12,121 nucleotides of DNA from Gammaproteobacteria bacterium (GTDB taxonomy: Bacteria; Pseudomonadota; Gammaproteobacteria; Steroidobacterales; Steroidobacteraceae). The DNA lies in assembly GCA_030040235.1 (NCBI GenBank), contig JASHUC010000116.1:1-12121 (forward strand). The letters are read 5' to 3'. The notes under the pieces are model-generated. The model worked only from the letters and a program-made list of their open reading frames with translations. It did not search any database and was not told the DNA's origin. Made by a program: the position numbers and the translations under genes. This document shows, in pieces, positions 6,587-12,121 of this stretch (position 1 is the first letter of the stretch; the number at the start of each line of letters is the position of its first letter).

Positions 6587-6618
6587 GGTGGTACTTTAGT
6601 GACACCGGAAGGAGTACC
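6587..6618 (+). promoter_or_regulatory. Candidate operator of the RHH/RelE toxin-antitoxin operon
   Basis: A 20-bp imperfect palindrome, GGTGGTACTTTAGTGACACC (6587-6606), has 7 of 10 base pairs symmetrical. Overlapping it is a second pair of arms, GGTACT (6590-6595) and AGTACC (6613-6618), 17 bp apart. The ribosome-binding site GGAAGGAG (6607-6614) overlaps the right arm. Ribbon-helix-helix antitoxins bind such repeats upstream of their own gene, so autoregulation is likely. No clear -35/-10 pair was identified. Confidence 0.5.
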
Positions 6619-6623
6619 GATTC

Positions 6624-6908
6624 ATGGCAATCGACACCACATCGGTCAAGCTTCCCCCCAAGCTCAAGGCTCGCGTAGCCGCGCTTGCCCGCAAGTCCAG
6701 ACGCTCAGCACACAGCTTCATCGTCGAAGCGGTCGAGCGTCACGCAGAGCGCGAAGAGCGGTTGCAGAGTTTTATCAAGGAAGCCCTGGCAGCCGATGCA
6801 GATATCGAACGCACGGGGGAGGTCTATCGCGCTGAGGACGTGCACGCTTGGCTTGAGCGACTCGCCAAGGGGCATAAGACCTCACGGCCCAAGCCGTGGC
6901 AGCGGTAG
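6624..6908 (+). CDS. Ribbon-helix-helix (CopG/ParD-like) antitoxin
   Basis: The product is 94 residues. The first 45 form the DNA-binding ribbon-helix-helix: TTSVKLPPKLKARVAALAR (strand and helix 1) and SAHSFIVEAVERHAEREER (helix 2). The rest is an acidic, probably flexible toxin-binding tail with EDVHAWLERLAKG and the ending RPKPW. This tail is typical of antitoxins paired with ParE/RelE toxins. The ATG at 6624 is nine bases after a strong GGAAGGAG. The antitoxin neutralises the toxin encoded next and, as a complex, should repress the operon through the repeats just upstream. Its last 13 bp overlap the toxin start, the normal antitoxin-first order. Confidence 0.9.
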   Translation: MAIDTTSVKLPPKLKARVAALARKSRRSAHSFIVEAVERHAEREERLQSFIKEALAADADIERTGEVYRAEDVHAWLERLAKGHKTSRPKPWQR

Positions 6909-7189
6909 TCTACTCTGCGCGCGCTCTCGATCATGTCGAACGAGCGTTCGAGTTTCTGGCTCAAAGTGATCCGACCGTTGCGCTGAACGCGGCGAGTGCC
7001 ATCCAATCGGCGGTATCGACTCTTGCAGCCCACCCGCTAATCGGACGGCGCATCGAGGGCGAGATTCGGGAGCTTGTGATCTCGTTCGGCAAGAGCGGTC
7101 ACGTGGCCCTGTACAGGTTTGTCCCTCACCTTGATGTCGTGCGCGTGCTAGCGATTCGCCATCAGCGCGAGCTGGACTACCCCGAATAG
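6896..7189 (+). CDS. RelE/ParE-superfamily toxin
   Basis: The product is 97 residues starting at GTG 6896, inside the last codons of the antitoxin (13-bp overlap). No better start exists, and translation probably depends on coupling. Features of the fold are VVYSARALDHVERAFEFLA (helix 1), AIQSAVSTLAAHPLIGRRI (helix 2 and turn), then the beta-sheet part RELVISFGKSGHVALYRF and the ending VVRVLAIRHQRELDY. The RELVISFGKSGYVALYRF-type strand pattern and AIRHQRE ending are characteristic of the ParE/RelE group. ParE proteins poison gyrase and RelE proteins cut mRNA at the ribosome. Sequence alone does not decide between them, although the RHH partner leans towards ParE. The gene appears intact. Confidence 0.88.
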   Translation: MAAVVYSARALDHVERAFEFLAQSDPTVALNAASAIQSAVSTLAAHPLIGRRIEGEIRELVISFGKSGHVALYRFVPHLDVVRVLAIRHQRELDYPE

Positions 7190-7255
7190 CCGGCACCCGA
7201 AAGCCCCCAGGCGACGAACTGCCGCACGCTGGAACCGCGATCGACATCGTGTTGC

Positions 7256-7283
7256 TTGACACATAAAGCAATATATGTAGACT
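7256..7283 (+). promoter_or_regulatory. Promoter of second padR gene with inverted repeat between -35 and -10
   Basis: TTGACA (7256-7261) is a perfect -35 box. A 16-nt spacer leads to TAGACT (7278-7283, four of six matches). The predicted start near 7290 falls 2 bp ahead of the padR ATG at 7292, again leaving no ribosome-binding site. An inverted repeat, ACATA-N8-TATGT (7261-7278), fills the spacer. PadR operators known from LmrR and PadR carry ATGT/ACAT half-sites, so this is a plausible autoregulatory site, although the half-sites are in the opposite order here. Confidence 0.62.
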
Positions 7284-7291
7284 TATTGGGG

Positions 7292-7603
7292 ATGGAAAGA
7301 CACCGACGGCCGTCCCGGCACACTCTCGCGTTGCTGGATGCTCTGATGCAGCGGCCGCGGGCCTGGCATTACGGCTACGACCTATCGCGGGTCACAGAGC
7401 TCAAGTCCGGGACGCTTTATCCGATTTTGATGCGGTTGTGCGAGCGCGGCGCGCTCGAGTCGAAATGGCAGCCAGCAGCGCTGGAGGGACGCCCCCCCCG
7501 CCACATGTACCGATTGACGGCCGCCGGTCTGGTCTTTGCCCGCGATTCACTCGCGGCGCAGCCTGCCGGACGCCGGGTTGAGTCATCAGGAGAGTACGCG
7601 TGA
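7292..7603 (+). CDS. PadR-family transcriptional regulator (second copy)
   Basis: The product is 103 residues. The winged helix reads RHTLALLDALMQRPRAWHYG (helix 1), YDLSRVTELKSGTLYPILMR (recognition helix; the SGTLYPIL pattern is diagnostic of PadR), LCERGALESKW, and the wing GRPPRHMYRLTAAG. It differs clearly from the first PadR gene, so the two are not a recent duplication. ATG 7292 is chosen; in-frame TTG codons further upstream lie inside the promoter. The stop overlaps the GTG of the next gene as GTGA (7600-7603), with AGGAG just before, giving tight coupling to a membrane protein. A run of eight cytosines (7492-7499) encodes part of the conserved wing (R67-P68-P69-R70). The frame is intact as given. 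Confidence 0.92.
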   Translation: MERHRRPSRHTLALLDALMQRPRAWHYGYDLSRVTELKSGTLYPILMRLCERGALESKWQPAALEGRPPRHMYRLTAAGLVFARDSLAAQPAGRRVESSGEYA

Positions 7604-8709
7604 GTCTACGCGCCAACCTGAAAAACAGGATTGCGCGAGCCCTGGCCGCGCATGCGGTGCTTGTGGGAGACCCGGACCACGCCGAGTGGACCAACGCCAT
7701 GATCCACGAGCAGGAGTACCTGCCACCCGATGCGTCGGCGCTGTCGTGGGCGCTGGGCTGCGTGTTCGTCGCCTATCGAGCGAGGCTTCGCTCCATGACC
7801 AGATTGCCCGATCTGCCGCCCTGGGCTCTCTTCGTATGCCTGCTACCACCCTGTGCGAACTTCATCCACGTGGCTGTAAGTACGGCCCAGGGCTATCCGA
7901 TCTTCCCGAGCGCGCGCCTCTTGCCCTATACGTTGACGCAGGAAGGGCTGATATTCGGCTCCGCGACGTTGATCGGGCCCGTTGGGCTCGCGGCCGCCCT
8001 CTGGACCCTGTCATCACCGGCCCGTCGGCCGGGCACGATCTTCATGGTCGTCCTCTGGACGCTCACCGCCTTGGGGACGGTATACGTAGGAGTGCCCTTC
8101 CTTTCAGCTGAGTGGCGGGCTCTCGCTACCCCGCTCCCGGTTGCAATCTGGGACCTCCTTCTGAATTTCGTCCTCCTGCCCGCCGTGGCGGTGGCGCAGC
8201 TGCAAAGGCTAGAGGCGCGCAGACGCTCACCGGCGGCGGCGTATCACGGCTTGCCGCTATTAGAGGCCACGAACTTGACGGTTAACCCAATCGTCAGCGC
8301 CCCCAAAATGCGCGCGCTTGGACTGGGCGTTCTTTCCTACTTTGGACTTGCAGCAATCGTCCGCTGGCTACTTCCCCACGTGCCGCACCTCAATAGCGCG
8401 GACTTGCTCGAGAATGGGAGTGTGGTCATTCATGCGATCCTTCTGATCTTTCTTATCGCGCCAGGTATCGTGCTTGGAATGGCCGCGAAACGCTCCCCAC
8501 TGATGCACGGCATACTTCTCGGTGTGCTGATCGTCGGGTTCATGGCGCTCCTCATTCTGGTAGCGGGCATGCTGGGCGTTAAGGATACAGTCGAGGCGCT
8601 GTATCCGTTCGGCTCATTGGCAGTGGCAACCGTCTTGGCGCTGATGATCGGCAGTTCACTCGGCGCGGTGCTAGGTGACTTTATTAGCGCAAGACTGCGT
8701 GGCCTCTAA
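7600..8709 (+). CDS. PadR-linked multi-pass membrane protein, uncharacterised
   Basis: The product is 369 residues, with GTG start at 7600 preceded by AGGAG. The first 65 residues are soluble and contain a conserved-looking motif, HAEWTNAMIHEQEYLP then ALSWALGCVFVAYRARL. This resembles short cytoplasmic segments that precede membrane helices in uncharacterised proteobacterial proteins. About eight hydrophobic helices follow, near residues 74-93, 112-136, 143-167, 177-199, 234-256, 276-298, 305-331 and 339-362. No ATPase, kinase or transporter signature is visible. The gene overlaps padR by 4 bp and lies 38 bp before an exported hydrolase. It parallels the first PadR-linked membrane protein in gene order and layout, but I see no convincing sequence similarity between the two. 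The role is unknown; a membrane sensor or a transporter are both possible. Confidence 0.75.
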   Translation: MSLRANLKNRIARALAAHAVLVGDPDHAEWTNAMIHEQEYLPPDASALSWALGCVFVAYRARLRSMTRLPDLPPWALFVCLLPPCANFIHVAVSTAQGYPIFPSARLLPYTLTQEGLIFGSATLIGPVGLAAALWTLSSPARRPGTIFMVVLWTLTALGTVYVGVPFLSAEWRALATPLPVAIWDLLLNFVLLPAVAVAQLQRLEARRRSPAAAYHGLPLLEATNLTVNPIVSAPKMRALGLGVLSYFGLAAIVRWLLPHVPHLNSADLLENGSVVIHAILLIFLIAPGIVLGMAAKRSPLMHGILLGVLIVGFMALLILVAGMLGVKDTVEALYPFGSLAVATVLALMIGSSLGAVLGDFISARLRGL

Positions 8710-8747
8710 CAATCTCTACGGAATTCTCCGTCAAGAGGACCAGAATC

Positions 8748-10292
8748 ATGCTCCGCAAGCCCGGTGGATGGTGGAAAGCGTCCTTTTCCGTAGCTCTCCT
8801 CGGATGCACGTGCATGTGTCCGACGTTGGTGCTTGCACAAAGGAGCCCGCCGACCTCGGGCAGTGGTAGCGGCCAGACGCCTGCAGCGGTCGCGGTGGAT
8901 CCCTCGGTCTATGACGGATACGTGGGGCACTATCTATTCGGTGACACCGCCATCATGACCGTCACGCGGAAGGGCGATCACTTGTCTGCTCAAATGATGG
9001 GGCAAGTGTTGGAGATTTTTCCGAAGAGCAAGACGGAGTTCTTCGCAAAGTCGCCCGTGCCGATCACTTTCACGTTCCAGACCGATGCGGCAGGTCATGC
9101 CACAGCGCTAACCTTCCATCAGCCCGGCAGCGAGGTCACTGCACCGCGGATGAGCGAGGCGGCGGCGAAGCAGATCGAGGATGCGCTGAATGCACGCGTG
9201 CAAAGTAAGACTCCCCTGCCGGGAAGTGAAGCCGCTCTGCGCCGGCTTTTCGCGGGCCTTCTGTCGGGTCAGCCGAACTACGATGACATGGCGCCGGGGC
9301 TTGCCGATCTGACGCGCCAGCAACTGACTCAGCTCCATCAGCTCGCTGATTCGTTTGGGCCGATTCAGTCTATTCAATTTCGTAATGTCGCTCCGGACGG
9401 GGCGGATGTCTACGAAGTACATCATGAGCACAGCGTAGTGACGTGGCGAATTTCACTATCGCCGGACGGCAAGATCGCGCGCGCGGGCTTCCAGCCACCG
9501 CCGGGCACGGCGCCCGCTGCCCAAGCGAGCGGGCCGAAAGGGGAGCCCGGCCCGTACCACACCGTCTTCGGGCCTGCGTTCGGCTCACCCGGCCTAAGGA
9601 CATTTCGGCCGGAGAGCCTTGCGCAATTTCCGCGGCACGACACGTTACCGGTGGTGGTCTGGGGAAATGGTGGCTGTGTTGTTGACACGCCGGTTTATGG
9701 GAGCTTCCTCCAAACGATCGCTTCGCACGGATTCCTCGTCATCACCACGGGTGGCGCCCCCCATGAGGGTTTACCCGGGCGCCAGGTCACCGCGGATGAT
9801 CTCAAGACCGCCATTGACTGGGCCAAGCGCGAGAACTCGCGCTCCGGCTCACCCCTCAAGGGCAAGATCGATACGAAGCGGGTCGCCGTCATGGGACAGT
9901 CATGCGGGGGCGAGCTGGCGCTCGACCTCGGCGCCGACCCGCGCGTCGCGACAATCGGCGTGTTCGACTACGGCAACACCGAGGTGCTCAGGAAACTGCA
10001 CGGGCCGGTCTTGCTCATCAATGGCGGGACGCCTGATCCCTTGATGCCTCTGTCTAAAGCCACATACGACGCCATCGACAAGCTGCCCGTCTTCTACGGT
10101 TCGCTGCACGGCGCCGGCCATGAAGGGACGGTGATGCAGCCGGGCGGCGGTGAATTTGCGAACGTCGCAACCAACTGGGCGTTGTGGCAGCTCAAGGGGG
10201 ACCGGAAGGCGAGCATGATGTTCGTCGGCCCGAAGTGCGGACTGTGCACCAATTCGAGCTGGGACACGGAGTCGAAGAATTCGGCGAATTGA
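8748..10292 (+). CDS. Exported alpha/beta hydrolase with N-terminal DUF3471-like domain
   Basis: The product is 514 residues; ATG 8748 has AAGAGGA eight bases upstream. Residues 1-31 are a Sec signal peptide (KASFSVALLGCTCMCPTLVL core, cleavage near AQR). A low-complexity linker leads to a DUF3471-like beta-barrel (about 54-130: YDGYVGHYLF, TVTRKGDHLSAQMMGQ, EIFPKSKTEFFAK, TALTFHQPGSE). A middle domain follows (about 160-260: FAGLLSGQPNYDDMAPGLAD, FGPIQSIQFRNVAPDGADVY). The catalytic domain runs from about 300: WGNGGCVVDTPVYGSFLQTI, IASHGFLVITTGG, MGQSCGGELALDL with nucleophile S385, D430 in GGTPDPLMP as likely acid, and H458 in GAGHEGT. The end, FVGPKCGLCTNSSW, has a cysteine pair suited to a disulphide. 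An esterase or polyester-type substrate is plausible but unproven. It is probably co-transcribed with the membrane protein 38 bp upstream. Confidence 0.88.
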   Translation: MLRKPGGWWKASFSVALLGCTCMCPTLVLAQRSPPTSGSGSGQTPAAVAVDPSVYDGYVGHYLFGDTAIMTVTRKGDHLSAQMMGQVLEIFPKSKTEFFAKSPVPITFTFQTDAAGHATALTFHQPGSEVTAPRMSEAAAKQIEDALNARVQSKTPLPGSEAALRRLFAGLLSGQPNYDDMAPGLADLTRQQLTQLHQLADSFGPIQSIQFRNVAPDGADVYEVHHEHSVVTWRISLSPDGKIARAGFQPPPGTAPAAQASGPKGEPGPYHTVFGPAFGSPGLRTFRPESLAQFPRHDTLPVVVWGNGGCVVDTPVYGSFLQTIASHGFLVITTGGAPHEGLPGRQVTADDLKTAIDWAKRENSRSGSPLKGKIDTKRVAVMGQSCGGELALDLGADPRVATIGVFDYGNTEVLRKLHGPVLLINGGTPDPLMPLSKATYDAIDKLPVFYGSLHGAGHEGTVMQPGGGEFANVATNWALWQLKGDRKASMMFVGPKCGLCTNSSWDTESKNSAN

Positions 10293-10309
10293 GCTCGAGT
10301 GGGCATTGA

Positions 10310-10343
10310 CGAACGTCCGCAGACCGGACGTTCGAGGTCCGGT
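10310..10343. terminator. Overlapping hairpins in convergent intergenic region, possible two-way terminator
   Basis: CGAACGTCCG (10310-10319) pairs perfectly with CGGACGTTCG (10325-10334), giving a 10-bp stem with a 5-nt loop. A second stem, ACCGGAC (10323-10329) with GTCCGGT (10337-10343), shares the CGGAC block, so only one can form at a time. No T-run follows on either strand, so this is not a standard rho-independent terminator. Its place 18 bp after the hydrolase stop and ahead of the convergent vapC stop supports a role in ending transcription. Confidence 0.45.
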
Positions 10344-10465
10344 TCAGCCCCGGAGCCTCACACTGCCGCCTCACCGACAGCTCCGTGCCCCGCTCGATCA
10401 TTTCCGTCGGCTCGGACCGGGGAAGCGCCCGAGCACGCGTTCCGTATGACTTCGCGGCGGCTGTC

Positions 10466-10870
10466 CTACCGGAGGAATGGGTTCTCGACCGCGACGGCGC
10501 CAAATTTCCGGCCGTGCTGCAAATCCTCGCTGAACAACATTCGACACCCCGCATCAGCGGCCGCCGCAACGATGAGGGCGTCATAGAAAGAGAGTGTGTG
10601 GTCGCGCGCCAATACGACAGCTCTGGCGTGAATTCCGGCAGTCAACGGGCGCACCGGCCCGAGTAGGTCCTCGATGACAGCAAGGGCTGCCTCGATCTGC
10701 TTCCAGCCCCAGGTCAGCTTGCGCCGGGTGACGTTCATGAACTCATTGAGGACTTGCACACCGATGACGCCACCGTCCGCAATCAACGCTTCGGCTCGGG
10801 CGCTGCGCGGTTCATTAGCCGCGAAAGCGTAGATCAAGATATTGGTGTCGAAAAACCGCTCAGCGGGCAT
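10466..10870 (-). CDS. vapC: VapC toxin, PIN-domain ribonuclease
   Basis: The product is 134 residues, the normal VapC length. All acidic residues of the PIN active site are present: D8 in FFDTNILIYAF, E43 in VLNEFMNV, D97 in LSFYDALIVAAA, and D116 in LFSEDLQHGRKF. The protein should be a Mg-dependent ribonuclease; known VapC targets are initiator tRNA or the sarcin-ricin loop of 23S rRNA. The ATG at 10870-10868 overlaps the end of the antitoxin gene by 11 bp, the usual vapBC order. No residue loss suggests inactivation. A 173-bp non-coding stretch lies between its stop and the convergent hydrolase gene. Confidence 0.93.
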   Translation of the reverse strand: MPAERFFDTNILIYAFAANEPRSARAEALIADGGVIGVQVLNEFMNVTRRKLTWGWKQIEAALAVIEDLLGPVRPLTAGIHARAVVLARDHTLSFYDALIVAAAADAGCRMLFSEDLQHGRKFGAVAVENPFLR

Positions 10871-11090
10871 TCGCCTCCTCCCGCTCGAATCGGAATCCTT
10901 TGGGCAGCGGCTTCTTCAGCGCACGCAACTGCTCGAGAGCCCTTTCGCGCCGGCGGTCGCGTCCAATCTCAAATTGCCTTGCTCCGGTCACAAGAATCTC
11001 GATCTCGTCGCCCGTCTTGAGACCGAGCGCCTTTACCACGGCGTCCGGCAGCCGCACCGCGAGGCTATTTCCCCATTTCGCAACGCGCAT
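10860..11090 (-). CDS. vapB: VapB antitoxin, AbrB/MazE-type swapped-hairpin
   Basis: The product is 76 residues. The first 45 form the AbrB/SpoVT DNA-binding fold: RVAKWGNSLAVRLPDAVVKA, then LGLKTGDEIEILV. The remaining part is a charged tail with RRRERALEQLRALKKPLPKG, which would thread over the toxin active site. KWGNSLAVRLP is the hallmark sequence of MazE/VapB antitoxins of this class. ATG 11090-11088 is chosen. The ribosome-binding site is weak (GGTGA), consistent with a very short leader. The gene is followed, with an 11-bp overlap, by vapC, and its own promoter contains a perfect inverted repeat. Confidence 0.92.
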   Translation of the reverse strand: MRVAKWGNSLAVRLPDAVVKALGLKTGDEIEILVTGARQFEIGRDRRRERALEQLRALKKPLPKGFRFEREEANAR

Positions 11091-11102
11091 GGTTCACCAT
11101 AA

Positions 11103-11125
11103 GATATACAAATATGACGTATATC
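11103..11125 (-). promoter_or_regulatory. vapBC promoter/operator, perfect inverted repeat
   Basis: GATATAC (11103-11109) and GTATATC (11119-11125) are perfect inverted repeats separated by 9 bp, starting 13 bp upstream of the vapB ATG. On the minus strand the near half-site contains TATATC, a plausible -10 box, so bound VapBC complex would block RNA polymerase. The AT-rich island stands out from its GC-rich surroundings. No good -35 box is visible. Confidence 0.68.
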
Positions 11126-11265
11126 CTACGCGCGCTCGCGGCATTCGACAAGACTCAGGCCGGGAGCACCTGCTGTCGGACGATGGGTACTCCCGACTCG
11201 TTTCTAATGTCATCTGTCGGGCGGCCGGATTCTGCGCAGTAATGGGCCGCGTCGGCGGACCCCGG

Positions 11266-12121
11266 TCATTGAGCAGTTGCCTCGGGATTCCAGTTCTGGA
11301 TCAGCGTGATCGGCGCTGCGGCGCTTTCCGCCACCGTGTTGATGAGGAAGCGCCCATCGGGGGCGACGTCATACTCGCGGCCCTGCTGTGCACCCTCGCC
11401 ACCGCCGAGAATCCGCGTCTGGAAAAGCTTCACCGGCGTGCCCGCTGCAAACGTGGCTCCGCTCGCGGTGATCGGCGCCGCCATCATCGCCCCTGACGGG
11501 TCGATGTAATCGATCTCCTTGCCGTCCGGCCGCCACGTGGGATAAATGCCGCCCGCGGCGGACACCTGCCACTGCATCGCACCTGAGGCCGCGTCCGAAT
11601 CCTTGGCGCCCGGCGGGTGGAACGGGCGGACGTAAATCTCGAATCGCCCGGATTCGTTCGACTGGTACGCCACCCACCGGCCATCCGGAGAGAACACGCC
11701 CGCCTCCTCGTCGAACGGCGTCTTCAGGAACACCGAGGGCGTGTGCGCTCCGACCATCGGGACAATCCAAAGCTCGGCGCGAGTCTGCGGCCCGACGCGC
11801 ATATACAGCAGGAATCGGCCGTCCGGCGACCAGCTGGTCGGGAACCCCGGTATCTTGACTTGACCTGAGCTCAGGAGCGGCTGCGCGTCACCCACCGCCC
11901 CGTTCACGAGCGTCTGGTAAAGGTCGAAGGGACCGGATCGGTTGGAGGCGAACACGATCCGCGTGCCGTCGGGGGACCACACGGGATTGACGTCACCACT
12001 CGCCCCGAACGTCAGGCGGCTCATGCGGGCGCCATCCAGCAGCCAGAGATTCGCACCCTGCGCTGTTATGCGCTCGACCACCACGTGTCGGCCGTCCGGC
12101 GCGACACGTGGCTCACCTAGA
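11266..12121 (-). CDS. PD40/TolB-type beta-propeller protein, C-terminal part (runs off right edge)
   Basis: About 285 residues are visible and the frame stays open to the window edge. At least six repeats of the PD40 type can be counted, each with an (x)PDGR-like turn: VAPDGRHVVVERI, WSPDGTRIVFASNRSG, WSPDGRFLLYMR, FSPDGRWVAYQSNESGRFEI, WRPDGKEIDYI and VAPDGRFLIN. The protein ends in LIQNWNPEATAQ. This C-terminal pattern is common in large two-part proteins whose N-terminus is either a eukaryotic-type Ser/Thr kinase or a winged-helix DNA-binding domain joined through a membrane helix. That N-terminal part lies beyond the window, so the class is undecided. The propeller probably binds a ligand or protein in the periplasm. 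The stop is 175 bp from the vapB start, and the two genes need not be linked. Confidence 0.88.
   Translation of the reverse strand, partial: LGEPRVAPDGRHVVVERITAQGANLWLLDGARMSRLTFGASGDVNPVWSPDGTRIVFASNRSGPFDLYQTLVNGAVGDAQPLLSSGQVKIPGFPTSWSPDGRFLLYMRVGPQTRAELWIVPMVGAHTPSVFLKTPFDEEAGVFSPDGRWVAYQSNESGRFEIYVRPFHPPGAKDSDAASGAMQWQVSAAGGIYPTWRPDGKEIDYIDPSGAMMAAPITASGATFAAGTPVKLFQTRILGGGEGAQQGREYDVAPDGRFLINTVAESAAAPITLIQNWNPEATAQ

Noticed and set aside
6561..6623. Possible terminator after the monooxygenase
   Set aside because: The symmetry in this gap fits an operator for the antitoxin gene. There is no GC stem followed by a T-run.
7536..8111. 191-codon plus-strand frame overlapping the second membrane protein
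   Set aside because: It is out of frame with a continuous hydrophobic protein that has a good ribosome-binding site and padR coupling. The alternative translation is arginine- and proline-rich without domains.
10299..10666. Plus-strand open frames between the hydrolase and vapC and across vapC
   Set aside because: They overlap a stem-loop region and the antisense of the PIN-domain gene, and show no family pattern.

Overview
The window is GC-rich, densely coding accessory DNA from a free-living bacterium. Several traits fit Gammaproteobacteria of the Steroidobacter/Xanthomonadales type, or Acidobacteriota: a BlaI/M56 pair, PadR regulators joined to membrane proteins, a multi-repeat PD40 propeller protein, a DUF3471-like hydrolase, and several chromosomal toxin-antitoxin pairs. 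This is an inference from gene families only. No rRNA, tRNA, CRISPR array, insertion sequence, integrase or phage gene was seen.

Left part (1-2004, all minus strand). The N-terminus of a BlaR1-type M56 metallopeptidase runs off the left edge. It is preceded by blaI, which has its own promoter with a perfect 16-bp palindrome over the expected transcription start. Upstream of blaI lies a two-gene unit: an AraC-family regulator followed 16 bp later by a small cupin protein.

Centre (2299-6557, plus strand). A PadR regulator with a near-leaderless promoter overlaps, by 4 bp, a six-helix membrane protein carrying an N-terminal permease-prefix-like domain. Then come a Sec-exported cupin and a Tat-exported Rossmann protein of the F420-type NADP oxidoreductase fold. 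After a 249-bp gap follows a class A FAD aromatic monooxygenase. A ribbon-helix-helix/RelE-ParE toxin-antitoxin pair (6624-7189) separates this block from the next.

Right-centre (7256-10292, plus strand). A second PadR gene has a promoter of nearly the same design. It overlaps, by 4 bp, another multi-pass membrane protein, which is followed by an exported alpha/beta hydrolase with an N-terminal DUF3471-like domain. The two PadR blocks thus share one plan: regulator, then a membrane protein with a soluble N-terminal segment, then an exported protein. The membrane proteins are not obvious homologues of each other.

Right part (10466-12121, minus strand). A vapBC toxin-antitoxin pair has a perfect inverted repeat in its promoter. 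Beyond it is the C-terminal half of a PD40/TolB-type propeller protein that runs off the right edge. A hairpin-rich 173-bp segment separates the convergent hydrolase and vapC genes.

The most unusual feature is the repeated PadR/membrane-protein design with matched, apparently leaderless promoters. The individual regulators and toxin-antitoxin systems belong to known families, but their operators can be read directly from the sequence.
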